From NCBI GenBank assembly GCA_038241255.1, contig JBBRFW010000007.1, forward strand, positions 1-64,000: a stretch of DNA of 64,000 bases, written 5' to 3'. The position numbers and the translations under genes were made by a program. Positions 44,036 to 53,375 of the stretch are shown in pieces. How positions within the stretch are numbered: position 1 is the stretch's first letter; each line of letters starts with the position of its first letter. The notes under the pieces were generated by a model. It searched no databases, was not told the origin of the DNA, and saw nothing but the letters and a program-made list of their open reading frames with translations. This stretch comes from Schlegelella_A sp038241255 (lineage in GTDB: Bacteria > Pseudomonadota > Gammaproteobacteria > Burkholderiales > Burkholderiaceae_C).

Positions 44036-45140
44036 ATGGACGTCGAACACATCAATGCCATCGGCAACCGCCTTGCCGACATGACAAAGCGCACGATCGA
44101 CCTCCGGGGGTATCTTTGACTACGACCGCAAAGCCCTGCGACTGAACGAGGTCAACGCGGCCCTCGAGAACCCGAACGTCTGGAACGAGCCCAAGCGGGC
44201 CCAGGATCTCGGCCGCGAGAAGCGCTTGCTCGACATGGTGGTCACGACCATCGACCATCTCACGTCCAACCTCGCCGACAACGGCGAGCTTTACGAGATG
44301 TCGAAGGACGAAGGCGATCTCGACGGCATTGCCGCCATCGAGGCCGACGCCGCCAAGCTCGAATCGACCATCGCCGAGCTCGAGTTCCGGCGCATGTTCA
44401 ACAACCCGCTTGACGCCAGCAACTGCTTCATCGACATCCAGGCCGGCGCCGGCGGCACCGAGGCGTGCGACTGGGCGGCGATGCTGCTGCGCCAGTACCT
44501 CAAGTACTGCGAGCGGAAGGGCTTCAAGACCGAGGTCATGGAAGAGACTGCGGGGGACGTGGCGGGAATTCGCAGCGCGACGATCAAGGTCGAGGGGGAA
44601 TACGCCTTCGGCCTGCTGCGCACCGAGACCGGTGTTCACCGCCTGGTGCGAAAGAGCCCGTTCGATTCCGCCGGCGGCCGCCACACCAGCTTCGCCAGCC
44701 TGTTCGTCTACCCCGAAGTCGACGACTCGATCGAAATCGAGATCAACCCGGCCGACGTGCGCACCGACACTTTCCGAGCCTCCGGCGCCGGAGGCCAGCA
44801 CATCAACAAGACCGACTCGGCGGTGCGCCTGACGCACATTCCGACGAACATCGTCGTCCAGTGCCAGAACGACCGCTCGCAGCACCGTAACCGCGACGAG
44901 GCCTGGCAGATGCTTCGCTCGCGCCTCTACGAGCACGAGCTGCGCATCCGCATGGCGGCGCAGCAGAAGCTGGAAGACACCAAGACCGACGTCGGCTGGG
45001 GCCACCAGATCAGAAGCTACGTGCTCGACCAGAGCCGGATCAAGGACCTGCGAACCAACGTCGAGATCAGCAACACGCAGAAGGTGCTCGACGGCGATCT
45101 CGATCCTTTCATCGAGGCAAGCCTGAAGCAGGGCGTCTGA
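44036..45140 (+). CDS. prfB: Peptide chain release factor 2 (programmed frameshift)
   Basis: Two frames joined by a +1 shift. Frame 1 runs from ATG 44036 for 27 codons (MDVEHINAIGNRLADMTKRT, ending DLRGYL) to an in-frame TGA at 44117-44119. Translation then continues one base ahead at GAC 44118 to the stop at 45140, giving a 367-residue RF2. The domain motifs are intact: SPF in RKSPFDSAGGRHTSFAS (stop-codon reading) and GGQ in SGAGGQHINKTDSAVR (peptidyl hydrolysis). RF2 reads UGA and UAA; low RF2 favours the shift, so expression is autoregulated. This is not a pseudogene. Confidence 0.97.
44101..44120 (+). promoter_or_regulatory. prfB recoding site (internal SD plus CTTTGAC)
   Basis: CGGGGG followed by TATCTTTGAC: an internal Shine-Dalgarno-like G-run, a slippery CTT codon and the TGA followed by C. 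The spacing matches the well-studied E. coli prfB signal (AGGGGGTATCTTTGAC), differing only in the first base of the G-run. Confidence 0.95.
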
Positions 45141-45177
45141 CGGCCCCGACAAAGAACAATGAACTCCGGAGACTCCC

Positions 45178-47847
45178 ATGCGTGAAGGCACCGCTCCCCT
45201 GATCCGCCGCGAGGATTACGCCGCGCCGGCGTTCTGGATCAGGAAGGTCGACCTGACGTTCGATCTCGATCCGGCGAAAACGCTCGTCATCAATCGCATG
45301 CAGATCGAGCGCAACGGCGACGTTCCCGCCGGCCCCCTGAAGCTGAACGGCGCTGACATCACGCTGACGCGCTGCCTCGTCAACGGCGCGTCGGTGTCGT
45401 TTCGCCACGAGGATGGGCTCCTCGTCATCGACGCGCCGCCTGAGGGCAGCTTCGCGCTCGAGATCAGGAACACCTGCGCGCCCGAGAAGAACAAGCAGCT
45501 CTCCGGCCTCTACACGTCCGGCGGGGGCTTCTTCAAGCAGTGCGAGGCCGAGGGATTTCGCCGCATCACATTCTTCCTCGACCGGCCCGACGTGATGGCC
45601 GAATACAGCGTCCTGCTCCGTGCCAACAGGGCAGCCTACCCGGTCCTGCTCTCGAATGGCAACCTGGTCGAGCAGGGCGATCTCGACAACGGCCGCCACT
45701 TCGCGAAGTGGCACGACCCGTTTCCAAAGCCGAGCTACCTGTTCGCCCTCGTCGCCGCCGACTTGGTCGCGCGCGAGCAGCGCATCCGCTCGCGCTCGGG
45801 CAAGGACCATCTGCTGCAGATCTACGTGCGCCGCGGCGACCTCGATAAGACCGAGCACGCGATGAACTCGCTGGTCGCCTCCGTCGTCTGGGACGAAGCC
45901 CGCTTCGGCCTGCCGCTCGACCTCGAGCGCTTCATGATCGTCGCCGCTGCCGACTTCAACATGGGCGCGATGGAGAACAAGGGCCTCAACATCTTCAACA
46001 CGAAATACGTGCTGGCGAGCGCGGCGACGGCGACCGACAGCGACTTCGCGGCGATCGAGTCGGTGGTCGGCCATGAATACTTCCACAACTGGACCGGCAA
46101 CCGCATCACCTGCCGCGACTGGTTCCAGCTGAGCCTGAAGGAAGGCCTCACGGTCTTTCGCGACCAGGAGTTCAGCATGGACATGGTCGCAAGTGCGAGC
46201 GCACGCGCGACGGTCCGGATCGGCAACGTCAGGGACCTGCGCCAGGTCCAGTTTCCCGAGGACGCGGGGCCGATGGCGCATCCGGTGCGCCCCGACAGCT
46301 ATGTCGAGATCAACAATTTCTACACGCCCACGGTCTACGAGAAAGGCGCCGAGGTCGTGCGCATGATGCAGACGCTCGTCGGGCGCGACGGCTTTGCGCG
46401 CGGGCTGACGCTCTACTTCGAGCGCCACGACGGCCATGCCGTCACCTGCGACGAATTCGCGCAGGCGATCGCCGACGCCAACCCGGCGAGCGACTTGGCG
46501 CGCCTGTTGCCGCAGTTCAAGCGCTGGTACTCGCAGTCGGGCACGCCGCGGGTGACCGCCCGCGGCCGCTACGACGCGCCGTCGCGCACCTACACGCTCG
46601 GACTCGAGCAGGCGTCGACGGGCGGCGAGCGGGATCCCTTCGTGATCCCGCTCGCGATGGGGCTGGTCGGCCGCGACGGGCGCGCGCTGCCGCTGCGCCT
46701 CGAGGACGAGCCCGAGAACGCTGCGGCGGCGACGTCGCGCGTCCTCGTCCTCGACGAGAACCGCGCGTTCTTCACCTTCGTCGGCGTCGACCAGCCGCCG
46801 GTGCTCTCGCTGCTACACGGCTTCTCGGCCCCCGTCGTCCTGGTCGACGGCCTGAGCGACGCCGACCTGGTCGTCCTGCTGCGCCACGACTCCGACCCGT
46901 TCAACCGCTGGGAGGCAGGCCAACGCATCGCCCTGCACCGGTTGCTGGCGTCGGTGCGTAGCGGCGAGCCCGCCGTGCTCGACGCCGACTTCATCGGCGC
47001 GATGCGCGAGGTGCTGCGCCATCCGACGCTCGACCCGGCCTTCAAGGAGCTCGTCCTGACGCTGCCGAGTGAGTCCTACGTCGCCGAGCAGCTTGACGTC
47101 GTCGACCCGCAGAAGATCCATGCCGCCCGCGAGGCGATGAAGCTGAGCCTGGCGCGCGAGCTGCACGCCGACTGGGAGTGGGCGTTCGACGCGCACCAAG
47201 TGATGGGCGCCTATTCGCCTGACCCCGTCTCGGCCGGCCGGCGCGCCCTCGCCGGCCTGAGCCTGGCGATGCTGTGCCTCGATGCCGCGGAGCGCGGCGA
47301 CGCGGTCTGGCCAGGCCGCGCTTACCAGCGCTTCAAGGACGCGTCGAACATGACCGATCGCCAGGGCGCGCTCGCGGCGCTGCTGTCCTCCGGATCCGCG
47401 TTGGCGGAGCCGGCCCTCGAGCGCTTCTTCGCGATGTTCGAGGGCGAGCCGCTGGTCGTCGACAAGTGGTTCACGCTGCAGGCCGCAGCGCCCGAGCACG
47501 GCGGCCAGGTCTTTGAGCGGATTCGCAAGCTGATGCGCCATCCGGCGTTCAGCATCCAGAACCCGAACCGGGCGCGCAGCCTGATCGCGACGTTCTGCCT
47601 CGGCAACCCAGGCGCCTTTCACCGCGGCGACGGCGCCGGCTACGCGTTCTGGGCCGAGCGCGTGCTCGAGATCGATGCTTTCAACCCGCAGCTCGCGTCG
47701 CGGATCGCGCGCGCGCTCGACCGCTGGACCCAGCTCGCCGAGCCCTACCGCAGCGGGGCGCGCGCCGCGATCGCCCGCGTCGCCGCCGCCCCGAGGCTTT
47801 CGAGCGACACTGGCGAGATCGTCTCGCGCGCGCTTTCCGCCGGCTGA
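45178..47847 (+). CDS. pepN: Aminopeptidase N
   Basis: 889 residues, the normal M1 size. The exopeptidase signature GAMENKG (about 263-269) and the zinc site HEYFHNWTGNR (HEXXH, about 300-310), with the distal Glu 18 residues on in LKEGLTVFRD. The C-terminal half is the HEAT-like helical domain typical of PepN (DUF3458). It removes N-terminal residues from peptides in the cytoplasm; no signal peptide. GGAG lies before the ATG. It follows prfB by 37 bases. Confidence 0.96.
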   Translation: MREGTAPLIRREDYAAPAFWIRKVDLTFDLDPAKTLVINRMQIERNGDVPAGPLKLNGADITLTRCLVNGASVSFRHEDGLLVIDAPPEGSFALEIRNTCAPEKNKQLSGLYTSGGGFFKQCEAEGFRRITFFLDRPDVMAEYSVLLRANRAAYPVLLSNGNLVEQGDLDNGRHFAKWHDPFPKPSYLFALVAADLVAREQRIRSRSGKDHLLQIYVRRGDLDKTEHAMNSLVASVVWDEARFGLPLDLERFMIVAAADFNMGAMENKGLNIFNTKYVLASAATATDSDFAAIESVVGHEYFHNWTGNRITCRDWFQLSLKEGLTVFRDQEFSMDMVASASARATVRIGNVRDLRQVQFPEDAGPMAHPVRPDSYVEINNFYTPTVYEKGAEVVRMMQTLVGRDGFARGLTLYFERHDGHAVTCDEFAQAIADANPASDLARLLPQFKRWYSQSGTPRVTARGRYDAPSRTYTLGLEQASTGGERDPFVIPLAMGLVGRDGRALPLRLEDEPENAAAATSRVLVLDENRAFFTFVGVDQPPVLSLLHGFSAPVVLVDGLSDADLVVLLRHDSDPFNRWEAGQRIALHRLLASVRSGEPAVLDADFIGAMREVLRHPTLDPAFKELVLTLPSESYVAEQLDVVDPQKIHAAREAMKLSLARELHADWEWAFDAHQVMGAYSPDPVSAGRRALAGLSLAMLCLDAAERGDAVWPGRAYQRFKDASNMTDRQGALAALLSSGSALAEPALERFFAMFEGEPLVVDKWFTLQAAAPEHGGQVFERIRKLMRHPAFSIQNPNRARSLIATFCLGNPGAFHRGDGAGYAFWAERVLEIDAFNPQLASRIARALDRWTQLAEPYRSGARAAIARVAAAPRLSSDTGEIVSRALSAG

Positions 47848-47855
47848 GGCACGAG

Positions 47856-49124
47856 ATGGCACCCACAAGAAGCAGGAAGAACGCTTTCTACGCCCAGTCG
47901 GGCGGGGTCACCGCGGTGATCAACGCGTCGGCGTGCGGCGTGATCGAGACGGCGCGCGCGCATCGCGACGTCATCGGCAACGTCTATGCCGGCCGCAACG
48001 GCATCATCGGCGCGCTCACCGAGGATCTGATCGACACCGGCAAGGAATCGGCAGTGGCGATCCGGGCGCTGCGTACGACACCGGCCGGCGCCTTCGGCTC
48101 GTGCCGCTACAAGCTGAAGTCGCTCGACAAGAACCGGCGCGAGTACGAGCGGCTGATCGAGGTCTTCCGCGCCCACGATATCGCCTGGTTCTTCTACAAC
48201 GGCGGCGGCGACTCGGCCGACACTTGCTTTAAGGTGAGCCAGCTGTCGGAGTCGCTGAGCTATCCGCTGCAGGCGATCCATGTGCCGAAGACGGTCGACA
48301 ACGACCTGCCGATCACCGATTGCTGCCCGGGCTTCGGCTCTGTAGCCAAGTACGTCGCCGTCTCCGCGCTGGAGGCTTCGTTTGACGTCCGCTCGATGGC
48401 GCGCACTTCGACCAAGGTGTTCGTGCTCGAGGTGATGGGGCGCCATGCCGGCTGGATCGCGGCCGCCGGCGGTCTGATCGAGGAGCATGGCATTCCGGTC
48501 GTCATTCTCTTTCCCGAGATCGTGTTCGACGAGGCGAAGTTCATCGCCCGCGTAGATGCGCTCGTGAAGGAGAACGGCTACTGCACGGTCGTGGTCTCGG
48601 AAGGCGCGCACCGCGCCGACGGCAGCTTCCTCGCCGAGCAGGGAACGCGCGACGCCTTCGGTCACTCTCAGCTCGGCGGCGCCGCGCCGGTCGTCGCCCA
48701 CATGGTCAAGCAGGCGCTCGGCCACAAGTTCCACTGGGCCGTCGCCGACTACCTGCAGCGCGCGGCGCGCCACATCGCCTCGAAGACCGACGCGCGCCAA
48801 GCCTACGAACTCGGCAAGCGCGCCGTCGAGCTGGCCCTGAAAGGGCGCAACGCCGTGATGCCGACGATTGAGCGCACATCCGACCTGCCTTACCGCTACC
48901 GGATCGGCGTCGCCGATCTCGTTGACGTCGCCAACGTCGAGAAGTTCATGCCGCGCGACTTCATCAGCGATGACGGCTTTTCGATCACCGAGAAGTGCCG
49001 CCGCTATCTCCGCCCGCTGATCGCCGGCGAGGACTATCCCGCCTACCGCGGCGGCCTGCCGGTGTACGCGACGCTGAAGAACGTCGCCGTCGCGCCGCGG
49101 CTCGCGCCCTTCGCGCTCGAGTGA
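47856..49124 (+). CDS. pfp: 6-phosphofructokinase, probably pyrophosphate-dependent
   Basis: 422 residues. FYAQSGGVTAVINAS at the N-terminus, FFYNGGGDSADTCFKVSQ (about 109-126) and the catalytic loop VPKTVDNDLPITDCCPGFGS (about 143-162). The Lys in PKTVDND, where ATP-dependent enzymes have Gly (PGTIDND), is the accepted mark of PPi-dependence. The wording YNGGGDS and PGFGSVAKY is typical of the PFP group in methylotrophs and other Betaproteobacteria. The enzyme would make the glycolytic step reversible. It follows pepN by eight bases. Confidence 0.85.
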   Translation: MAPTRSRKNAFYAQSGGVTAVINASACGVIETARAHRDVIGNVYAGRNGIIGALTEDLIDTGKESAVAIRALRTTPAGAFGSCRYKLKSLDKNRREYERLIEVFRAHDIAWFFYNGGGDSADTCFKVSQLSESLSYPLQAIHVPKTVDNDLPITDCCPGFGSVAKYVAVSALEASFDVRSMARTSTKVFVLEVMGRHAGWIAAAGGLIEEHGIPVVILFPEIVFDEAKFIARVDALVKENGYCTVVVSEGAHRADGSFLAEQGTRDAFGHSQLGGAAPVVAHMVKQALGHKFHWAVADYLQRAARHIASKTDARQAYELGKRAVELALKGRNAVMPTIERTSDLPYRYRIGVADLVDVANVEKFMPRDFISDDGFSITEKCRRYLRPLIAGEDYPAYRGGLPVYATLKNVAVAPRLAPFALE

Positions 49125-49178
49125 ACCGCGTCCGCTAGAATGCGCCCCTCGCACGGTGGCCTCGGCCGCTGCCGCGAC

Positions 49179-49254
49179 GCCGGCGTAGCTCAGTTGGTAG
49201 AGCAGCGCATTCGTAATGCGAAGGTCGGGAGTTCGACTCTTCTCGCCGGCACCA
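49179..49254 (+). tRNA. tRNA-Thr(CGT)
   Basis: Acceptor stem GCCGGCG / CGCCGGC, D arm GCTCAGTTGGTAGAGC, anticodon loop TTCGTAA with CGT at 49212-49214, T loop TTCGACT and encoded CCA. CGT reads ACG (Thr). The gene sits between pfp and a tyrosine integrase. Its 3' half is the probable attachment site for the island that starts at once downstream. An outer copy of the 3' end was not found in the window. Confidence 0.95.
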
Positions 49255-49466
49255 GTCCAAACTTCTTGCCTAGCAAGGAGTTAGCGCAATAGGGCTCGCC
49301 CATAAAGCGGGTCAGATAGCGTGCTAGTAATGCTCGTGGCACAACGGCGGCACACCTACCGCCCGCGGATCACAGCAGCAGTAAGTCACCCACAACAACG
49401 AAGCGAAGTTCCGCTGCCCACATGGGGCGGCGGCTGCATTCCTACGATTTTGTGGAGTACTTACTG

Positions 49467-50561
49467 ATGGCCACCTACCGGACCAAGGTCCGAGCCGACG
49501 GCACTGCCGTCACACACGTGCAAATCCGCAAACGCGGATTTCCGCCCGTGACCGCCACGTTTGCCCGAAAGAGCGACGCTCGCGCCTGGGCCCAGCAAAT
49601 CGAGACGCGGATGCGCGAGCGACGCTTCTTCCCTGCCTTGGAGGCGCGGCAGCACACCGCTGCCGAAATGATCGATCGGTTCATCGAAGCGGTCCTTCCG
49701 AATCGCTCGAAACAGCGTCGCGACCTGACTAGCCATCTAGCATGGTGGCGAGGTGAAATCGGCAAGTACTTATTATCCGAGCTATCGCCTTCCGTACTCG
49801 CTTCCGCACGTGACAAGCTCCTGAAGGGAAAAACCGTCCGCGGAACACCGCGTGCGCCCGCGACCGTTCTTCGGATCATGGCGTCACTTTCGGCCGTGCT
49901 GAAGGTGGCCGAGCGAGACTGGCAATGGATCGAAAGCTCGCCACTCGCGAAGATTTCCAAGCCAGCGCCCGCGCGAGGTCGCGTTCGGTTTCTCTCCGAT
50001 GCCGAGCGCGCGCGCCTGCTGAAAGCTTGCGAGCAATCAGGTCACCCCTACCTCCCCACTATCGTGGTGCTAGCACTGTCCACCGGCATGCGCCGCGGCG
50101 AAATCATGGGCCTGCGATGGGAGTTGGTGGACGTTCGCGCGACTGTAGTTATCGGTCATGCGCAGTTGCTGGAAACCAAGAATGGCGAGCGGCGGGGCGT
50201 CGCAATCGCCGGGGAAGCACTGGCCTCACTTCGTATCCTTCAGTATCGCGATGGGCGAAGTTCGGGACTGGTCTTCCCCAGTCAGCGCGCCGATGCTGAG
50301 CGACCGATGGATATCCGCCGGCCGTGGGAAACGGCTGTCGCGGCCGCGGGTCTAAACGATTTTCGATTTCATGATCTCCGTCACTCCGCGGCCAGTTATT
50401 TGGCAATGTGTGGCGCGACAGCCCCCGAGATCGCCGCTGTGCTCGGGCACAAGACCCTCGCCATGGTCAAGCGCTACGCGCATCTGTCGGAGTCGCATAC
50501 GGCCTCCGTCGTGGCGCGAATGAACGCGAAACTGTTTGCTGAAGGGGCGCATGATGAATAA
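49467..50561 (+). CDS. Tyrosine recombinase / phage-type integrase
   Basis: 364 residues from ATG 49467. N-terminal arm-binding region (TKVRADGTAVTHVQIRKRG), core-binding helices, then the catalytic domain with Arg in LSTGMRRGEIMGLRW (about 214-228), His-X-X-Arg in FHDLRHSAASYLAMCG, His in LGHKTLAMVKRYAHL and the nucleophile Tyr in that block. Such integrases insert islands into tRNA genes, and this one lies 212 bases from tRNA-Thr. Lower GC than the backbone begins here. The stop overlaps the next gene's start region. An in-frame start 15 codons earlier is less likely. Confidence 0.93.
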   Translation: MATYRTKVRADGTAVTHVQIRKRGFPPVTATFARKSDARAWAQQIETRMRERRFFPALEARQHTAAEMIDRFIEAVLPNRSKQRRDLTSHLAWWRGEIGKYLLSELSPSVLASARDKLLKGKTVRGTPRAPATVLRIMASLSAVLKVAERDWQWIESSPLAKISKPAPARGRVRFLSDAERARLLKACEQSGHPYLPTIVVLALSTGMRRGEIMGLRWELVDVRATVVIGHAQLLETKNGERRGVAIAGEALASLRILQYRDGRSSGLVFPSQRADAERPMDIRRPWETAVAAAGLNDFRFHDLRHSAASYLAMCGATAPEIAAVLGHKTLAMVKRYAHLSESHTASVVARMNAKLFAEGAHDE

Positions 50562-51792
50562 CGCATCTCGGTCACCCGACGGACATTCAGCCGGTGTGCC
50601 GCGAGCCTCCGAACAGCCGGCGTCCTCCGACGGTGATCGTCGTCATGCGCGCCCACGTTATGGATGTCCTAAGGCAGCGCAGGTGCTGACTCAAATCGCC
50701 GCCAACGAGCCGTGTCGTCAAGCCTACGTTGCACAGAACAGCGTGCGAGCGCCGGATGCGACCGTGCTGCGCATCAGGACGGCAGTCTTCACACTAGTGA
50801 CGCTCGAGTGTCAGCTGGAGAAACTACTCCAAGGCGTGGCCCAGGTTCTGGAAAATCCTCCTTCAGGCCCTTACACCTTTGCCGATCTGGAAGCAGCCTG
50901 GCACAAGGTCGGCGCACCTGCCGTCGATTCGCTTTTCCGCCCGTCCGCCGGCGAGTTGGACTTTGCGAAAGCGCCAGTCATGCGACGAATTTTGATCGAC
51001 CGAGCAGCGGCTCGCAAGGGCATGATCCGAGGATGGCCTACGGTCGCACTTCAAGCTTCCGCTGCGACGACGATGCTGCGCACGGCAATTTCCTCGTTAA
51101 CCGCCGCGCTGCTTAGTGGCCTCGGGCAACGGGACTTTGACGAAGTTCTCGCCGAGAGCCTTCGCCGCGTGCGCCTTGCAAGAGCAGTCGCCGAGCCCCT
51201 GCGGCTCAAGGTTCACTGGAACAGCATTCGGTCCGCCCTTGCCAGATTGCATCGACAGGACTCTGCGCTTCGATTCCCTGATTGCAGAAAGGATGAGGCT
51301 GACTGGACCATCGCACCCGGAGTGTCTCTGGCGCAGGCCTCGGTAGGCGCGGCGTTGAAAGGCGTTGCTGAAGCTGCCAAATCCGCTGTGGTAGTCGCTC
51401 TGCACTTGCGCCGTCAAGCCCTCAACGGGGGTGCTGCGAGCGCGCTTACCAGACGCCAGACCCCCGGAACGGTTTCTACAGTGCCGCGAACGGCGGCGGA
51501 GGCCTTTCGAGGAGTCTTGCGCGCGGTCGTATACAGCCTGATGCGGGCTGGCGGCGAGGCCAGCCTTCCCAAGGTCATTGAGGGCCTCCAGCACGCGTTG
51601 CCGCCGAAGAACTTTGCAGAGAGACCGGCTGCCCCGTACTTGGTCAAGTTTCAACCTCGCCTCGGCCCAGGCGCACCGGTGAAATCGACGGTGTATCACT
51701 ACGAACTCTTAAATGCCGGGCCCGGGCAAATCAAGTACGGAGCTCTGAGTAAGGCCGTGTGCCTCCATCGCCAGGATTACCGAAAGCTCTGA
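50551..51792 (+). CDS. Hypothetical island protein, 413 residues
   Basis: Starts at one of two adjacent ATGs (50551 or 50554), with GAAGGGG just upstream, inside the end of the integrase gene, so it is coupled to it. A hydrophilic, charged N-terminus (1-~45) is followed by mostly helical sequence rich in Ala/Leu/Arg (AQVLTQIAANEPCRQAYVAQ, LVTLECQLEKLLQGV, AVFT) and a short more beta-like C-terminus (KSTVYHYELLNAGPGQIKYG). No membrane segment. I do not recognise a family. Position directly behind the integrase suggests a role in the island's own biology. Confidence 0.7.
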   Translation: MMNNASRSPDGHSAGVPRASEQPASSDGDRRHARPRYGCPKAAQVLTQIAANEPCRQAYVAQNSVRAPDATVLRIRTAVFTLVTLECQLEKLLQGVAQVLENPPSGPYTFADLEAAWHKVGAPAVDSLFRPSAGELDFAKAPVMRRILIDRAAARKGMIRGWPTVALQASAATTMLRTAISSLTAALLSGLGQRDFDEVLAESLRRVRLARAVAEPLRLKVHWNSIRSALARLHRQDSALRFPDCRKDEADWTIAPGVSLAQASVGAALKGVAEAAKSAVVVALHLRRQALNGGAASALTRRQTPGTVSTVPRTAAEAFRGVLRAVVYSLMRAGGEASLPKVIEGLQHALPPKNFAERPAAPYLVKFQPRLGPGAPVKSTVYHYELLNAGPGQIKYGALSKAVCLHRQDYRKL

Positions 51793-51903
51793 AGACCAGA
51801 CAACGGTAACCCTCCCCGCCAGAAGATGCCCGGTATCGAAACAGCCGGACGTCACACGATGCACGGTCCACATCATACGAACAGGGGCTTAGCGGAGCAG
51901 CCG

Positions 51904-52137
51904 ATGTCACGTCGGCTTCAGCGCCTCACCGTTGCCGCGAAAACGCTTGGCATCCCGGTGGCCACCTTGCGCGACTTACGTTTCCGCAGCCGTCTGCGGA
52001 TCGGTGCGCGTGGACAAACGATCTCCGGCAATGGCTTCGACGATGCCTTTGTGACTCTTGGCCGTGCCGTCTTCGTAGATGTCGATCGATTTGAGGAGCT
52101 CATGCGCTTGAAGGGCGCCGGCGGCCATGGCGACTAA
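51904..52137 (+). CDS. Small DNA-binding (AlpA/excisionase-like) protein
   Basis: About 77 residues from ATG 51904. It contains RLTVAAKTLGIPVATLRDLR, which reads like a MerR/excisionase-type helix-turn-helix, then RTFGRAVFVDV-like text (LGRAVFVDVDRFEELMRLKG) as a wing. Such proteins regulate or direct integrases of islands. The frame is open from 51826, but the extra 26 residues are not protein-like. The next gene overlaps the end by 11 bases. Confidence 0.6.
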   Translation: MSRRLQRLTVAAKTLGIPVATLRDLRFRSRLRIGARGQTISGNGFDDAFVTLGRAVFVDVDRFEELMRLKGAGGHGD

Positions 52138-52687
52138 GGCCTCCGACACACGGGGCCTTCGGAAGGTTCTAAAGGGCATTTACGAGTTGCGTTCGGAGGT
52201 CGGGGTCCGCCACGGAATTGGGCTGGAGACGAAAAGCCAGGCGCCCCTAGTGATCGTGCCAATCCATTTGACGTCGCGCCGCAATGCTGCCGCGCTCGAA
52301 CAACTGCTCCTGGAGAACCAGCTGGACCCGCTGATGGAACTCGTGCCGATCGGCGCTCTCGGTCGTCTGCTGCGAGAAATTGCCCGATCGCACCCCGTCA
52401 TTGCGGTCGTCCTCCCTACCCAACGGCCGTCACGCGCCCTCTTGTTGGGTTTGCTTGCCGCAAAGGGCTATGACTTCATTTCACGCTTGTCGCCTCGGCG
52501 ACAACGTGAGGTCCGCCAGGAGCTTCGGGAACAGCACGGCTTCGACACGGGAGCTGACCCCCGCCTGCCCGCGAGATACGCACGGACAGTACCCCGATTG
52601 CGAGCCAAGGGGCTGCTCATTCACCACGGCGCGCCAAAATCGGTGCGGAAGCGCGGCCTCGTCTTTGATGCAAGGCGAACCAACTGA
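52127..52687 (+). CDS. Hypothetical island protein, 186 residues
   Basis: ATG 52127 overlaps the end of the HTH gene. Basic (many Arg), with two hydrophobic, perhaps beta-rich stretches (LVIVPIHLTSR, HPVIAVVLPTQRPSRALLLG) and a charged RRQREVRQELREQHG helix. The C-terminus (LIHHGAPKSVRKRGLVFDAR) is unusual and basic. No recognised family, no signal peptide or TM segment. It sits in the same-strand run of island genes. Confidence 0.6.
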   Translation: MATKASDTRGLRKVLKGIYELRSEVGVRHGIGLETKSQAPLVIVPIHLTSRRNAAALEQLLLENQLDPLMELVPIGALGRLLREIARSHPVIAVVLPTQRPSRALLLGLLAAKGYDFISRLSPRRQREVRQELREQHGFDTGADPRLPARYARTVPRLRAKGLLIHHGAPKSVRKRGLVFDARRTN

Positions 52688-52791
52688 CGCCAGAGCACAG
52701 AACTCGTTAACCGGATTACATATCCGGCTGTCTGCCCGGTTGCGGTAATCCCCGTCTGCGCATCATTGGTCCTGCCTACTGACGGAGGACC

Positions 52792-53364
52792 ATGGACAGC
52801 AACCCCCAAATTTTCGCGGAAGACGAGTACCGAAGCCAGTACGAAGGAGCACCCGACGCCTTCCTCGACAACATTCTGCCGTGCCTCGATGGAATGTATG
52901 AGACTTTCCCGGAATCCAACGCTTTGGCTGTTGGGGTTCGCTTAACTCGCGATAGGCCTTCGCACTTCAGATGCTCTGACGACGACACCCTCATCAGGCC
53001 GGCCCAACTCGAGGTTCCCCCTCCAAAGATCAGTCAGATCAATGACGTTGTCGAAGGATTGGAGAATGGGCAAGTCACGAGCACGTCGAGCGATCGAGGG
53101 CGAAGGTTTCCTCGTTCTCCGAAGCGAGCGCCTTCCCAGCGGCCTGGGGAAGATGTACGTACTCGCCGGTCGGATCTTTGTCAATGTCTTCGACAACGGC
53201 ACGGTCCAGTTTCAGGGCCGACTCTCCGAGGCACATCTCGTACGACTCCGAAGAGCGTTCGGTCTGTAGACCGCGCGCAAAGATCAACCCGAAGTAAAGA
53301 GCCTGATCCTTTTTCACATCAATGTAAAGAACGTGTGCTGCAAAGTCGCAGTGCTCCCCACTAA
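52792..53364 (+). CDS. Hypothetical protein, N-terminal part likely real
   Basis: 190 residues starting MDSNPQIFAEDEYRSQYEGA after GGAGGACC. The first ~85 residues (to about 53040) look protein-like and acidic. From there on the frame is Arg/Ser-rich and overlaps a convincing small ORF in another frame (53042-53269). It may be an overlapping gene, or the two may be one gene split by a frameshift near 53045. Unknown family. Confidence 0.4.
   Translation: MDSNPQIFAEDEYRSQYEGAPDAFLDNILPCLDGMYETFPESNALAVGVRLTRDRPSHFRCSDDDTLIRPAQLEVPPPKISQINDVVEGLENGQVTSTSSDRGRRFPRSPKRAPSQRPGEDVRTRRSDLCQCLRQRHGPVSGPTLRGTSRTTPKSVRSVDRAQRSTRSKEPDPFSHQCKERVLQSRSAPH
53042..53269 (+). CDS. Small protein with RNase HIII/TBP-like strand motif
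   Basis: 75 residues. The centre reads EGEGFLVLRSERLPSGLGKM followed by IFVNVFDNGTVQFQGRLS. The pattern N-[VI]-[YF]-x-x-G-[TK]-[VL]-x-[FV]-QG resembles the N-terminal TBP-like domain of RNase HIII and related nucleic-acid-processing or nucleotide-signalling proteins. The ATG lies inside the preceding reading frame. If the two are one broken gene, the full protein would be ~160 residues with this as the C-terminal domain. Confidence 0.45.
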   Translation: MTLSKDWRMGKSRARRAIEGEGFLVLRSERLPSGLGKMYVLAGRIFVNVFDNGTVQFQGRLSEAHLVRLRRAFGL

Positions 53365-53375
53365 GGAGATCTCAC

